In this document: piece by piece, positions 28,778 to 36,878 of the stretch
Layout of the letters: each line of letters begins with the position of its first letter
Position numbering within the stretch: the stretch's first letter is position 1
Assembly: GCA_963715405.1 (NCBI GenBank)
Contig: OY970239.1
Location: forward strand, 1,736,001-1,800,000
Source: JALZKA01 sp963715405
GTDB lineage: Bacteria > Actinomycetota > Thermoleophilia > Solirubrobacterales > 70-9
Length of the DNA: 64,000 nucleotides
Direction of reading: 5' to 3'
Translations under genes and position numbers: made by a program
The notes under the pieces: generated by a model
Seen by the model: the letters and a program-made list of their open reading frames with translations, nothing else
Told to the model about the DNA's origin: nothing
The model's database searches: none

Positions 28778-30745
28778 TTAGTCGTCCGAGCGCATCTCCG
28801 TGCCGCCGGCAAAGCCGGGGCGCGGGCGGGGCGAGGGGCGCGGCCCTTCGCGGGAAGCCGACTTCTCGGCCTCCGCCTCGGGCTCCTCGGGCACGGCGGG
28901 AGCACCGGACTCCTCGTCGTCGGGGCCGAAGACCTCCTCCTCGGTCTGGCCTTCGAGCAGCGCGACGAACTCCTTGGCGTCGATCGTCTCGCGCTGGAGC
29001 AGGATGTTCGAGACGCGGTCGAGATCCTCTCGGCGCTCGGAGAGGATGTCGCGCGCGGACTGGTGGGCGGACTCGACGATGCGGCGGATCTCGTCGTCAA
29101 TCTCGCGGGCGATCTCGTCGGAATAGTCCGGTTCGGAGCCCATCGAGCGGCCGAGGAACGGCTGCGTCGTGTCGTGCCCGAACACGCGCGGGCCGAGCTT
29201 CTCCGACATGCCGAAGCGCATGACCATCGACTTGGCGGTCGCCGTGACCTTCTCGATGTCGTTCGACGCACCGGTCGTGATCTCGCCGAAGACGATCTCT
29301 TCGGCCGCGCGCCCGCCAAGCGTCATCGCCATCGTGTCAGACAGCTCGGCGCGCGTCGTCAGGAACTTGTCCTCGCCGGGCAGCGAAATCGTGTATCCGA
29401 GGGCCTGACCGCGGCCGATGATCGACACCTTGTGCACCGGGTCGCAGTTCGGCAACACGTGCCCGACGATCGCGTGGCCCATCTCGTGGAAGGCGGTGAC
29501 GAGGCGCTCCTTCTCCGACATCACTCGCGTCTTCTTCTCGGGGCCGGCGATCACGCGCATGATCCCCTCCTCGAGCTCGTCCATCGTGATCTCGCGCTTG
29601 CCGGTCCTGGCGGTCAGGAGCGCGGACTCGTTGATCAGGTTCGCGAGGTCGGCGCCGGTAAAGCCCGGCGTCTGGCCGGCGAGGGCATCGAGGTCGATCT
29701 CCTTGGCGAGCGGCTTGCCCCGGGTGTGGACCTCGAGGATCTGCTTTCGGCCCTTGCGGTCGGGGCGATCCACCACGACCTGGCGATCGAAGCGGCCGGG
29801 ACGAAGCAAAGCCGGATCCAGGATGTCCGGGCGGTTTGTCGCTGCGATGAGGATGATGTTGTCCTTCATCTCGAAGCCGTCCATCTCGACGAGGAGCTGG
29901 TTCAGCGTCTGCTCGCGCTCGTCGTGGCCACCGCCCATCCCCGCGCCGCGATGGCGCCCGACGGCGTCGATCTCGTCCATGAAGATGATGCAGGGGGAGT
30001 TCTGCTTGGCCTGCTCGAAGAGATCCCGCACGCGGCTTGCTCCCACGCCTACGAACATCTCGACGAAGTCGGAGCCCGAGATCGAGAAGAAGGGCACGCC
30101 GGCCTCACCCGCGACCGCGCGCGCCAGCAGGGTCTTGCCGGTGCCGGGGGGGCCGTAGAGGAGCACGCCCTTGGGGATCCTGGCGCCGAGCGCCTGAAAC
30201 TTCTTCGGGTTCTCGAGGAACTCCTTGATCTCGTGGAGCTCCTGAACGGCCTCATCGACGCCGGCCACGTCGCGGAACGTGATCTTCGGCGCGTCCACGG
30301 ACATGCGCTTTGCTTTCGACTTGCCGAAGCTCATGACGCGCGAGCCGCCGCCCTGCATCTGGTTCATCAGGAAGATCCAGAATCCGAGGAAGAGGAGGAA
30401 CGGGAGGATGTAGGTGAGCGCACCGAGGATGCCGCCACCTGTGATCGGGTCGATGTTGGTCTCGATCTCCGCTCGCTCGAGCGTGTTGATCAGCGTGTCT
30501 TCCTGCTCTGCGAGGTAGCCGGTCTCATACTCGGTCCCGTCTTCGAGCGTGTACTTGAGCTTGTTCTGCTTCTGCTCGAAAGTGACCGTCTCGATCGAGT
30601 CTGGCTCTGAGTCAACTCGCTCGACAAACTCGTTGAAGGTCGGGATGTCCTCAGGCTCGCCCGGGCTGATCACGCGGCTCGCGAAGAACGCGAGGATCAG
30701 CACGATCATGATCGGGAACGCGGCGCTGCGGAAGAACCGCCTCAT
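28778..30745 (-). CDS. ftsH: ATP-dependent zinc metalloprotease FtsH
   Basis: 655 residues. Membrane-anchored AAA+ protease that removes membrane and some cytosolic proteins. An N-terminal TM helix (FPIMIVLILAFFASRV), a periplasmic FtsH_ext domain and a second TM helix (GALTYILPFLLFLGFWIFL) lead to Walker A GPPGTGKT, the second region of homology RPGRFDRQVV and the zinc site HEMGH near residue 420. The extended C-terminal tail is rich in Glu, Pro and Arg. The stop is three bases from the start of the esterase gene downstream. Confidence 0.97.
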   Translation of the reverse strand: MRRFFRSAAFPIMIVLILAFFASRVISPGEPEDIPTFNEFVERVDSEPDSIETVTFEQKQNKLKYTLEDGTEYETGYLAEQEDTLINTLERAEIETNIDPITGGGILGALTYILPFLLFLGFWIFLMNQMQGGGSRVMSFGKSKAKRMSVDAPKITFRDVAGVDEAVQELHEIKEFLENPKKFQALGARIPKGVLLYGPPGTGKTLLARAVAGEAGVPFFSISGSDFVEMFVGVGASRVRDLFEQAKQNSPCIIFMDEIDAVGRHRGAGMGGGHDEREQTLNQLLVEMDGFEMKDNIILIAATNRPDILDPALLRPGRFDRQVVVDRPDRKGRKQILEVHTRGKPLAKEIDLDALAGQTPGFTGADLANLINESALLTARTGKREITMDELEEGIMRVIAGPEKKTRVMSEKERLVTAFHEMGHAIVGHVLPNCDPVHKVSIIGRGQALGYTISLPGEDKFLTTRAELSDTMAMTLGGRAAEEIVFGEITTGASNDIEKVTATAKSMVMRFGMSEKLGPRVFGHDTTQPFLGRSMGSEPDYSDEIAREIDDEIRRIVESAHQSARDILSERREDLDRVSNILLQRETIDAKEFVALLEGQTEEEVFGPDDEESGAPAVPEEPEAEAEKSASREGPRPSPRPRPGFAGGTEMRSDD

Positions 30746-30850
30746 GCGAGGACCCCGGCGCTCATGTCAACCGTGCTGGAAATAGGCATGAATAAAGGAG
30801 TTCGTGGTCCCGCAGCTCTCAGATCAGAGTAGCAGTGGAAAAAGGGCCGA

Positions 30851-31378
30851 TTAGCCGTCCAACGCGGCTACGTAAGGAAGGTTGCGCAGGCGCTGCGCGT
30901 GGTCGAGCCCGTACCCGATCGCAAAGCGGTTCGGGATCTCGAAGCCCACGTAGCGGATCGGCAGATCGACGCGCCGGCGCTCGGGCTTCGTGAGCAGCGC
31001 GCACACCTCGAGCGAGCGGGGACTTCTCGCCCTCAAGTTCTTCATCAGGTAGTGGAGGGTGAGCCCGGAATCGATGATGTCCTCGACGATCAGGACTTCC
31101 CGGTCCTCAATCGGCGCATCGAGGTCCTTCAAGATCCTCACGACGCCGGAGGAGTCGGTCTCGGAGCCGTAGCTCGAGACGGCCATGAAGTCGATCTCGC
31201 AGGGGACGGTGAGCTCTCTCATGAGGTCCGCGATGAAGAGGACGGCTCCCTTGAGCACGCCGACCATGAAGAGGTCCCGGCCCTCGTAGTCGCGGCTGAT
31301 CTCCGCGCCGAGCTCCGCCACGCGGGCGCGCAGATCCTCCTCGGTGACGAGGGTCTCGCCGATCGCCGGGTCGCTCAC
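30851..31378 (-). CDS. hpt: Hypoxanthine phosphoribosyltransferase
   Basis: 175 residues from GTG 31378. Salvages hypoxanthine and guanine with PRPP. Seen: GVLKGAVLFIADLMREL, MAVSSYGSETDSSG (flexible catalytic loop), the PRPP loop VLIVEDIIDSGLTL and the base-contact end VGFEIPNRFAIGYGLD. The longer frame extends out of phase through tilS and is not part of it. It follows tilS by 10 bases and precedes ftsH, the classical tilS-hpt-ftsH order. Confidence 0.95.
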   Translation of the reverse strand: MSDPAIGETLVTEEDLRARVAELGAEISRDYEGRDLFMVGVLKGAVLFIADLMRELTVPCEIDFMAVSSYGSETDSSGVVRILKDLDAPIEDREVLIVEDIIDSGLTLHYLMKNLRARSPRSLEVCALLTKPERRRVDLPIRYVGFEIPNRFAIGYGLDHAQRLRNLPYVAALDG

Positions 31379-31388
31379 CGGCGGAAGA

Positions 31389-32750
31389 CTAAAGGGGGCG
31401 CGCCGTGATGACCGCCGCGGCGGTCGTGTCGGCGCCGAGGCGGAAGTCGTCGGAGACAGCGACCCCGGCCACCCACGCGACGCGGCCGCCGCAGGTGACG
31501 ATCGGGACACGCGTCCTTTGCGATCGCGGAACTCCGCGGTCGGCAAAGAGGTCGCCAAGCGTCTTTGAGCCCTCCATGCCGAGGGGCCGGATGCGGTCGC
31601 CCTGCTGCCAAGTGCGCACGTGAAGCGGCTCGCCGAGCGACGCGGCGTCGAGCGTCGCGAGCTCGGGGCCGGCGGGTGCAACGGGCGCGGGGTGAAGCTC
31701 GGCTCGGACCTCCCACTCGCCGAGCTGGCAGCGACCCGGAAGGGTCAGGAGCCCCGGCGCGGGCGTCGGCGCCGCGTCGAGCGGGTCCGCGACCCGGAAC
31801 GAAACGACGCCGGACTCGCAGATCGCGCTGATGCCGCCTCCAAGCTGGACCTCGCCGCCCTCGGGATCTGAGGCGATCCGGGCGATCTCCGTAGCGCGAG
31901 CGCGGCCGAGTGCAACCTGGCGGCCGGCGGCCCGCTCGGCGAGCGAACGGAGGGCGAGGCGCTGGAGCGCGGGCTCCCAGACGCGAAGCGATCGCACGTC
32001 GAGCGAGGTCTCGGCGGGCCCGGTGCCGGCACGCTCAAGGGCGTCGTAGGCAACCCGCTCCAAGAGAGCGGCTTCCTCTGAAAGCTCGGCTCGCGTCTCC
32101 GCGATGTTGCGCTCGGTCTCGGGGCTGAGCGCGGTGAGCGCCGGCAGGACCTCCGCGCGAATGCGGTTCCGGGCAAAGGCAGTGTCGAAGTTCGTCGCGT
32201 CATCTGTCCACGGAAGGCCCGCGGCACTCGCGAGCGCTCGCGTGTCCTCCCGGGAGAGCGAGAGCAACGGGCGAATCACACGGCCGGAGCGCGGGCTCAT
32301 GCCGAGCAAAGCGCGCGAGCCCGGTGACTTGGCGAGGCGATACACAACGGTCTCGGCGACGTCCGAGCGGGTGTGGCCCGTCGCGATCCAACTGACCCCA
32401 AAGCGGACGCGAAGGCGCTCCGCCGCCATGTAGCGCGCGGCGCGAGCGGCGGCTTGGAGGTTGCCGGGGCCGAGCTGCTCGCGGCCGACCCGCTCGACGT
32501 GAAGGTCCATGCGAAGCGCTGCGCAAAGACGCCGAGCGGTCTGCTCGTCCGCGTCGGCCTCGGGACGCAGGCCGTAGTTGACGTGAAGCGCGTGAAGCTT
32601 TTCCGGGCCGACGACCTGCGCCAAGCCCGCGGCCGCGCATGCAGAGTCAGCGCCGCCTGAGACCATCACCACGCCGTCGGAAGCCGCATCGACAAGGTCT
32701 GACGCCTCGACGGACTCGCGAAGTTTCTCAAGCGCCCCTTCCTTTGTCAC
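31389..32750 (-). CDS. tilS: tRNA(Ile)-lysidine synthase
   Basis: 453 residues. Converts the C34 wobble base of tRNA-Ile(CAU) to lysidine with ATP and lysine. The PP-loop SGGADSACAA is at residues 31-40, followed by HVNYGLRPEADADEQ, ATGHTRSDVAETVVYRL, the IRPLLSLSREDTR motif and the C-terminal TilS domain (RTWQQGDRIRPLGMEGSKTL, then RTRVPIVTCGGRVAWVAGV). GTG start. First gene of the tilS-hpt-ftsH set; its upstream region holds one copy of the 51-bp palindromic repeat. Confidence 0.95.
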   Translation of the reverse strand: MTKEGALEKLRESVEASDLVDAASDGVVMVSGGADSACAAAGLAQVVGPEKLHALHVNYGLRPEADADEQTARRLCAALRMDLHVERVGREQLGPGNLQAAARAARYMAAERLRVRFGVSWIATGHTRSDVAETVVYRLAKSPGSRALLGMSPRSGRVIRPLLSLSREDTRALASAAGLPWTDDATNFDTAFARNRIRAEVLPALTALSPETERNIAETRAELSEEAALLERVAYDALERAGTGPAETSLDVRSLRVWEPALQRLALRSLAERAAGRQVALGRARATEIARIASDPEGGEVQLGGGISAICESGVVSFRVADPLDAAPTPAPGLLTLPGRCQLGEWEVRAELHPAPVAPAGPELATLDAASLGEPLHVRTWQQGDRIRPLGMEGSKTLGDLFADRGVPRSQRTRVPIVTCGGRVAWVAGVAVSDDFRLGADTTAAAVITARPL

Positions 32751-32840
32751 GAATGAATCGTACGCCGCAGGGAGGTCGAATCCTGCTTGATGAAGCCGTC
32801 CGGCTGAGGCAAGACCTCGGTGCGGGGTCGCCCTTCTTCA

Positions 32841-32891
32841 CTGAGAGTGAGATAACGGGACACATAGTCCCGCGAAACGACTCTCGGCGAG
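32841..32891. repeat. 51-bp nested palindromic repeat, copy 1
   Basis: Arms GAGAGT and ACTCTC enclose CGGGAC and GTCCCG. A second copy, 45 of 51 bases identical, lies at 55413-55463. This copy is between the cyclase stop (32906) and the tilS start (32750), both on the minus strand, so it could also end the cyclase transcript. Confidence 0.8.
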
Positions 32892-32905
32892 AAGTTGCGC
32901 CTCAC

Positions 32906-34099
32906 TCACGGATCGGGCGGATTCGCCCTCACCGAGAAGAGATCAATCGGCTGCCGAAAACCCTTGAGGCCCACCTTGCCGATCGGGTCGAGGTCGAGGT
33001 AGCGCGAGTTGCCGATGGCGTCGGCCACGGAGCGCGTGATGAGCACCTCGCCGCCCAGCGCCCTCGCGACCACCCGGTGGGTCAGGTTCACGTCCGTGCC
33101 GAAGTAGTCCCCGTCGCGGTAGACGGAACGGCCGAGATGGATGCCGACTCGCGGCTGCGGTCGCTCGGCGAACAATGCGAGAAAACCCACGGACCACTCG
33201 GTGAGCGTCACGGGGTCGGGTGAGACGATCATGACCTCGTCTCCAATCGTCTTTACGACCAGCGCCTCGGAGGGCAGGGTCGCCTCGACGGTGTCGACGA
33301 ACCGCTCAACAAGATCAAGCGCCTCCTCGTCGCCCTCCTCCTCGGTGAAGCGAGTGAACCCGGTCAAGTCAACAAAGCAGAAGGCCATGACCACCCGCCC
33401 GAGCGCCTTCGTTCCGACCAACTCCGTTTCCATGTGGCCGACGACGTCCTGCTCGGTGTAAAAGCGCAAATATCGGTTGTGGATGTAGTCCATCAGCGGG
33501 CCCGCCGTGGGATAGAGATCGCGGGCGAGGCCTTCCATGTCCTCGGCCATCTGGAGCGCATCAACGCCCTCGGCGATCAGGGGCTCATGGACGAACAGGT
33601 GAAACAGGCGCACCTCGGCCTCCGCGATCTTGCGAATCGATTGCGCATAGACCCGGACGAGCTGGAGGAGGGCGACGAGCGGGAAGCCGGAGTCGAGGAC
33701 CTGAACCATTATCTTCAAGGCATCGACGTCCTGCTCGGTGAGCGTGCCTTCGATCGCGGTCGGGGTGCCGAGCAGGCCCATCACGCGTTCGATCAGCTCC
33801 TCCTCCAGCCCCGTCGCGGCGGCGGCCTGCTTGCGGGTGAAGCTCCGCTCGGAGCGCGGAATCAGGTCCTCGACGTACCCGAAGGCGAGGCGGCCGTCGC
33901 GAGCGGCCTGGCGCAAGTCGTTGAGGGAATGCCCGCGCTCGCGCATCCGCGCGACAACCCTGGCCTGCGCAGCGATCGCGCGCGTCCAGCGCCCGCGCTT
34001 GACCGGCAGCACCTTCGCGTCCGCCCAGCGCTTGAGCGTCTGCGCGGAGACGCCCGAGATGCGGGCTGCCTCGGCGATCGAGATCTCTCCGTCGGCCAT
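32906..34099 (-). CDS. MerR-type HTH plus class III adenylate/guanylate cyclase
   Basis: 397 residues. N-terminal DNA-binding-like helix-turn-helix (ISIAEAARISGVSAQTLKRW), a helical middle of about 170 residues that resembles a sensor or dimer stalk, and a C-terminal class III cyclase domain from about 225: FVDLTGFTRF has the first metal Asp, VVKTIGDEVMIVS the substrate Lys and second Asp, and YFGTDVNLTHRVVARA the transition-state Asn and Arg. All catalytic positions look intact, so it should make cAMP or cGMP. What the HTH does is unclear, as it may only be a helical sensor. The leader is a structured RNA candidate. Confidence 0.88.
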   Translation of the reverse strand: MADGEISIAEAARISGVSAQTLKRWADAKVLPVKRGRWTRAIAAQARVVARMRERGHSLNDLRQAARDGRLAFGYVEDLIPRSERSFTRKQAAAATGLEEELIERVMGLLGTPTAIEGTLTEQDVDALKIMVQVLDSGFPLVALLQLVRVYAQSIRKIAEAEVRLFHLFVHEPLIAEGVDALQMAEDMEGLARDLYPTAGPLMDYIHNRYLRFYTEQDVVGHMETELVGTKALGRVVMAFCFVDLTGFTRFTEEEGDEEALDLVERFVDTVEATLPSEALVVKTIGDEVMIVSPDPVTLTEWSVGFLALFAERPQPRVGIHLGRSVYRDGDYFGTDVNLTHRVVARALGGEVLITRSVADAIGNSRYLDLDPIGKVGLKGFRQPIDLFSVRANPPDP

Positions 34100-34124
34100 C
34101 CAACGATCCTCGCATAGGCGATAA

Positions 34125-34288
34125 ATGAGGACGACGGGGTCGAATCGGCCCCGTCGCCCGTGCAGGCTCTACGGCCCGCTAGGTCGGCCTACGGCGCCCT
34201 CTTCCGAGCGTCTCGCGAGCGCCTTCTCCAGCCCCAGTCGCCGGGGGCTGAAGGCAGCGACCACTGCGGCCTCTTGCCTTTGTTGATG
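34125..34288 (-). ncRNA. Candidate structured RNA or riboswitch-like leader upstream of the cyclase gene
   Basis: A promoter (34295-34323) starts a transcript near 34288 that has no reading frame and folds strongly: GCCTTC-AGCCCC pairs with GGGGCT-GAAGGC (12 pairs with a 3-base bulge), GGCCGC and GGTCG near the 5' end pair with CGACC and GCGGGCC near the 3' end as a closing rod, and CGACGGGG/CCCCGTCG forms a last hairpin. Size about 160 bases. I found no SRP, RNase P, tmRNA or tRNA signature. It could be an independent 6S-like RNA or a leader of the cyclase mRNA. Confidence 0.5.
34132..34156 (-). terminator. Hairpin at the 3' end of the RNA candidate
   Basis: Perfect 8-bp stem CGACGGGG/CCCCGTCG with a 9-base loop. 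On the minus strand it is followed by TCCTCATTTAT, a poor U-tract, so termination may be partial. It lies 33 bases before the cyclase start codon. Confidence 0.5.
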
Positions 34289-34294
34289 GGACCG

Positions 34295-34323
34295 ACACTA
34301 CGCCCGAGAGCCCGCCGTGTCAA
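34295..34323 (-). promoter_or_regulatory. Sigma-A promoter of the RNA candidate
   Basis: On the minus strand TTGACA (34323-34318), 17 bases, then TAGTGT (34300-34295). This is one of the best consensus matches in the window. Confidence 0.7.
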
Positions 34324-34335
34324 GCGAATCTTCGT

Positions 34336-34349
34336 CTAGGCCGGCCTAG
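34336..34349. promoter_or_regulatory. 14-bp perfect palindrome CTAGGCCGGCCTAG
   Basis: It ends 12 bases upstream of the TTGACA of the RNA candidate promoter and includes the stop codon of the SCP2 gene. A related sequence, CTAGGTCGGCCTAC, occurs inside the RNA candidate (34179-34192). It may be an operator or activator site. Confidence 0.4.
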
Positions 34350-34792
34350 GCCTTTGCGTCCGCGGCGGAGAGCGCGAGGTGCGGATGAAGCCGCGCTACC
34401 CAGCGCCGGTAGGGCTCGACGAAAAGGCGCATCGCCGGCAGGCAGACAAGCGCTGTCCGAGCGTCGCCCGAGCACCGGACCCGCCCGCGCGCGATCGCGA
34501 CGGGGAGGCTTTGGGAGCCTTGGAGATACGCGTTCACCGTCGCCGAATCCATTTCGAGGACGAGTCCCGCCTCGGGCTCTCCGTCTTCGGCGAAAGCCCA
34601 GGCCAGGTGATGCGCGCCGTCCTCGGATGCCCGGACGCGAATGCTGAGATCGAGGTCGGTGATCTCGAGACGGACGCTGAACCGCGCGGCGCGAAGGAGC
34701 GAGCCGCGGCGCTCGTCCAAGTCGAGCTCCGAGAAGACGTGATCGATCAGCTCGCGTAGCTCGCCCGCGCCCATGTCGCCTCCTGCTCCCAC
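34346..34792 (-). CDS. SCP2 sterol-binding-like protein
   Basis: 148 residues. The central part (RLEITDLDLSIRVRASEDG, then GLVLEMDSATVNAYLQGSQSL and AIARGRVRCSGD) follows the SCP2 fold, with the typical strand-helix-strand and the GxVxxxGD turn. SCP2 proteins bind lipids in a hydrophobic tunnel. Located downstream of the acyltransferase gene on the same strand, 92 bases away, which suits a lipid role, though that is inference. Confidence 0.65.
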   Translation of the reverse strand: MGAGGDMGAGELRELIDHVFSELDLDERRGSLLRAARFSVRLEITDLDLSIRVRASEDGAHHLAWAFAEDGEPEAGLVLEMDSATVNAYLQGSQSLPVAIARGRVRCSGDARTALVCLPAMRLFVEPYRRWVARLHPHLALSAADAKA

Positions 34793-34884
34793 GCGGCGAG
34801 TCTATGCGCCAGCGCCCCCTAGATACCCCTCACGCGCGCCTTCGGCGCTTGCACCTGCGTCTTTCTTACCCAAGCGCTCATCAT

Positions 34885-35859
34885 TCAAATGAAGGCGCCG
34901 CCCCTGGCAACCAGGTTCTCGTAGATCTTCGCCTGGATGGTCTCGCGCACCCGCTCCGAGATGTCGAAGACGAGGCCTCGGTCATCCGCTGCCTCAGGTG
35001 CGTGCTCGGTGACGTCGATTGGCTCGCAGAACTCGATCCGCCATTTGGACGGGAGCGGTATGAGGCCCAGTGGACCCAGCAAGGGAAACGTCGGGGTGAT
35101 CGGCACGAAAGGCGCGCCGACCGCCCGGGCGAGGGCCGGAGCGTCGGCGATCTTGGGATAGATCTCTTCTGAGCCGACCACCGCGACCGGGACGATCGGC
35201 GAGCGCGTTTTGAGCGCGACCTCGACGAAGCCGCCGCGGCCGAAGCGCTGCAGGCGGTACCGCTCGGAGAATGGCTTCCCGGTTCCCTTCACGCCCTCGG
35301 GAAAGACCATGACGAGCTCGTCGCGCTCGAGTAGGGCAGTTGCGTTGTGCGGCGAGGCGGGGACGCCGCCGACGCGCCGCATGAAAGTAGACAGGAACGG
35401 GAGCACGAACGCCCAGTCCAAGACCATGAACCGCGGCCAGCGCGGCAGCGGGTGCTCGCGCATCACCGCCATCGTCATCATCGAAGCGTCGAAGGGAAAC
35501 AGCGAGCCTGCATGATTCGCGACGAGGAGGCCGCGGCCGTGCGCCGGCACGTTTCGAACGCCGGTGACGTCGACCCTCCACCAGATGTCATAAAGAAGCC
35601 GAAAGAAGGGGAACACCGCTTCGGCGAAGTCCTCGTCGAAACCCCATTCGTCTTCTGAGTACTCGCCGCGAAGGCGCCGCAGGATGGTGTCGAGCGCGTC
35701 CCGCACGGCCGAGGGAAGGGAGCCCGCAGCCTCTCCCGCCGCGGCGATCGGATCTGCGCCGGCCTCTACCCCTTGGCGAACTTCCTTGAAGAAGCGCGCG
35801 AGCGCCTCGGGGCCCTCTCCCGTGACTCCGGTCTCCAAGCGCCGCTCCTCGCCGCTCAT
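34885..35859 (-). CDS. Lysophospholipid acyltransferase family protein (Rv0502-like)
   Basis: 324 residues from ATG 35859, overlapping the epimerase stop as ATGA. About 95 N-terminal helical residues (EALARFFKEVRQGVEAGADP) precede the acyltransferase domain: LLVANHAGSLFPFDASM (block I His and Asp), RRVGGVPAS, VFPEGVKGTGKPF (block III) and IVPVAVVGSEE (block IV). Pairing with an NAD-dependent epimerase gene is known from Mycobacterium (Rv0501-Rv0502); the substrate there is unclear too. The longer frame to 36207 is only the reverse phase of the epimerase gene. Confidence 0.85.
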   Translation of the reverse strand: MSGEERRLETGVTGEGPEALARFFKEVRQGVEAGADPIAAAGEAAGSLPSAVRDALDTILRRLRGEYSEDEWGFDEDFAEAVFPFFRLLYDIWWRVDVTGVRNVPAHGRGLLVANHAGSLFPFDASMMTMAVMREHPLPRWPRFMVLDWAFVLPFLSTFMRRVGGVPASPHNATALLERDELVMVFPEGVKGTGKPFSERYRLQRFGRGGFVEVALKTRSPIVPVAVVGSEEIYPKIADAPALARAVGAPFVPITPTFPLLGPLGLIPLPSKWRIEFCEPIDVTEHAPEAADDRGLVFDISERVRETIQAKIYENLVARGGAFI

Positions 35860-36878
35860 CGTCCCGCGAGCCGGCCGAGGAGGGCGCCGAGGTGAAGCGG
35901 CGGTCCGACGCGGCGCCCGTCGAGCGTTCTCATCAGTTCGCGAATCGTCTCGACGGCGTCGCGCGTTGGTTCGAAGCCGAGCTCTCGCCGCATGCGCCGG
36001 TTGTCCACTCCGCGTCCGAACCGGAGCAGGCGCACCGCGTCGCCGACCAGCGGACCGGCGCCGAGGCCGCGGCCGAGCCGCTCGAGCGCCGGCCCGAAGA
36101 GCGGATGGGGGATCGGGATGGATGGCCGGCCGCCGAGACGGAGGATGCGACTCAGCGAGAGCGCGCCTGACGGAGCCACGTTCACGGGCCCTCGGACATC
36201 GCTCCACACCGCCGCTTCAAGGGCGCTCGTGGCGTCGTCCGCATCGAGGAGCTGAAGCCTAGGGTCGTAGCCGAGCTGCGTTGGGACTGCCGGGAGGCTC
36301 AGGTAGCGGACGAGCGGAGCATCGAGATCAGCCCCGACTTCAGGCTGGAAGCGAAGCATGCAGCCGGAGATTTGCGGGTGCCGGCGGGCGAAGTTCTCGA
36401 AGTAGCCCTCGAGCTCGGACACATCCCGCTGAAACCGGGTCCGAAGCGGCAACTGCCCGGCCAGGTCCTCGGTGAAAAAGAGCGGCGACGCGCCTTCGCA
36501 GCCGTAGATGGCGGCCGAGCCCCGGACGACGACGCGGCTGAGCGTCGGCGTGCGCTCGCAGGCGGCCAAGAGCTGGAGGGTCCCGATCACGTTGAGGTCA
36601 TGCAGCGTCCGCGCGGGCTTCTCCGGCTCGGGATACCAGAGGATCCCGCAGTGGACGACTGTGTCGACCTCGGTCTGGGGCAGGAGGCGGGAGATCACGG
36701 CGCTCCTCAAGTCAGCTTCGATGAAGTCGACCTCCCCCAGGTCGGCCGGCGGGCGGCGCGAATCGATGCCCGCGACGTACTCAACGCGGGTGTCCCTGGC
36801 AAGGCGCGCCGCCAGTTCGCCACCCCACCGGCTCGAAACGCCGGTCACCGCGACTCGACGCGGGGAGCCGAGGCTCAT
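35856..36878 (-). CDS. NAD-dependent epimerase/dehydratase family protein (Rv0501-like)
   Basis: 340 residues, extended short-chain dehydrogenase. The Rossmann loop VTGVSSRWGGELAARL has Ser-Ser where Gly is usual at the second position. Further: DLNVIGTLQLLAACE, VVVRGSAAIYG (with the Tyr of the YxxxK region displaced) and NVAPSGALSLSRIL. The classical YxxxK is not obvious, so catalysis may differ from GalE. Four-base overlap with the acyltransferase gene and adjacent to the helical-repeat gene; the three probably form one transcript. Confidence 0.82.
   Translation of the reverse strand: MSLGSPRRVAVTGVSSRWGGELAARLARDTRVEYVAGIDSRRPPADLGEVDFIEADLRSAVISRLLPQTEVDTVVHCGILWYPEPEKPARTLHDLNVIGTLQLLAACERTPTLSRVVVRGSAAIYGCEGASPLFFTEDLAGQLPLRTRFQRDVSELEGYFENFARRHPQISGCMLRFQPEVGADLDAPLVRYLSLPAVPTQLGYDPRLQLLDADDATSALEAAVWSDVRGPVNVAPSGALSLSRILRLGGRPSIPIPHPLFGPALERLGRGLGAGPLVGDAVRLLRFGRGVDNRRMRRELGFEPTRDAVETIRELMRTLDGRRVGPPLHLGALLGRLAGR

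Noticed and set aside
34131..34160. T-arm-like sequence GGGGTCGAATC, possible tRNA or tmRNA end
   Set aside because: No acceptor, D or anticodon arms; it is explained by the GC hairpin.
35859..36207. Upstream extension of the acyltransferase to 440 residues
   Set aside because: The extra residues are the out-of-phase reading of the epimerase gene; ATG 35859 overlaps its stop.
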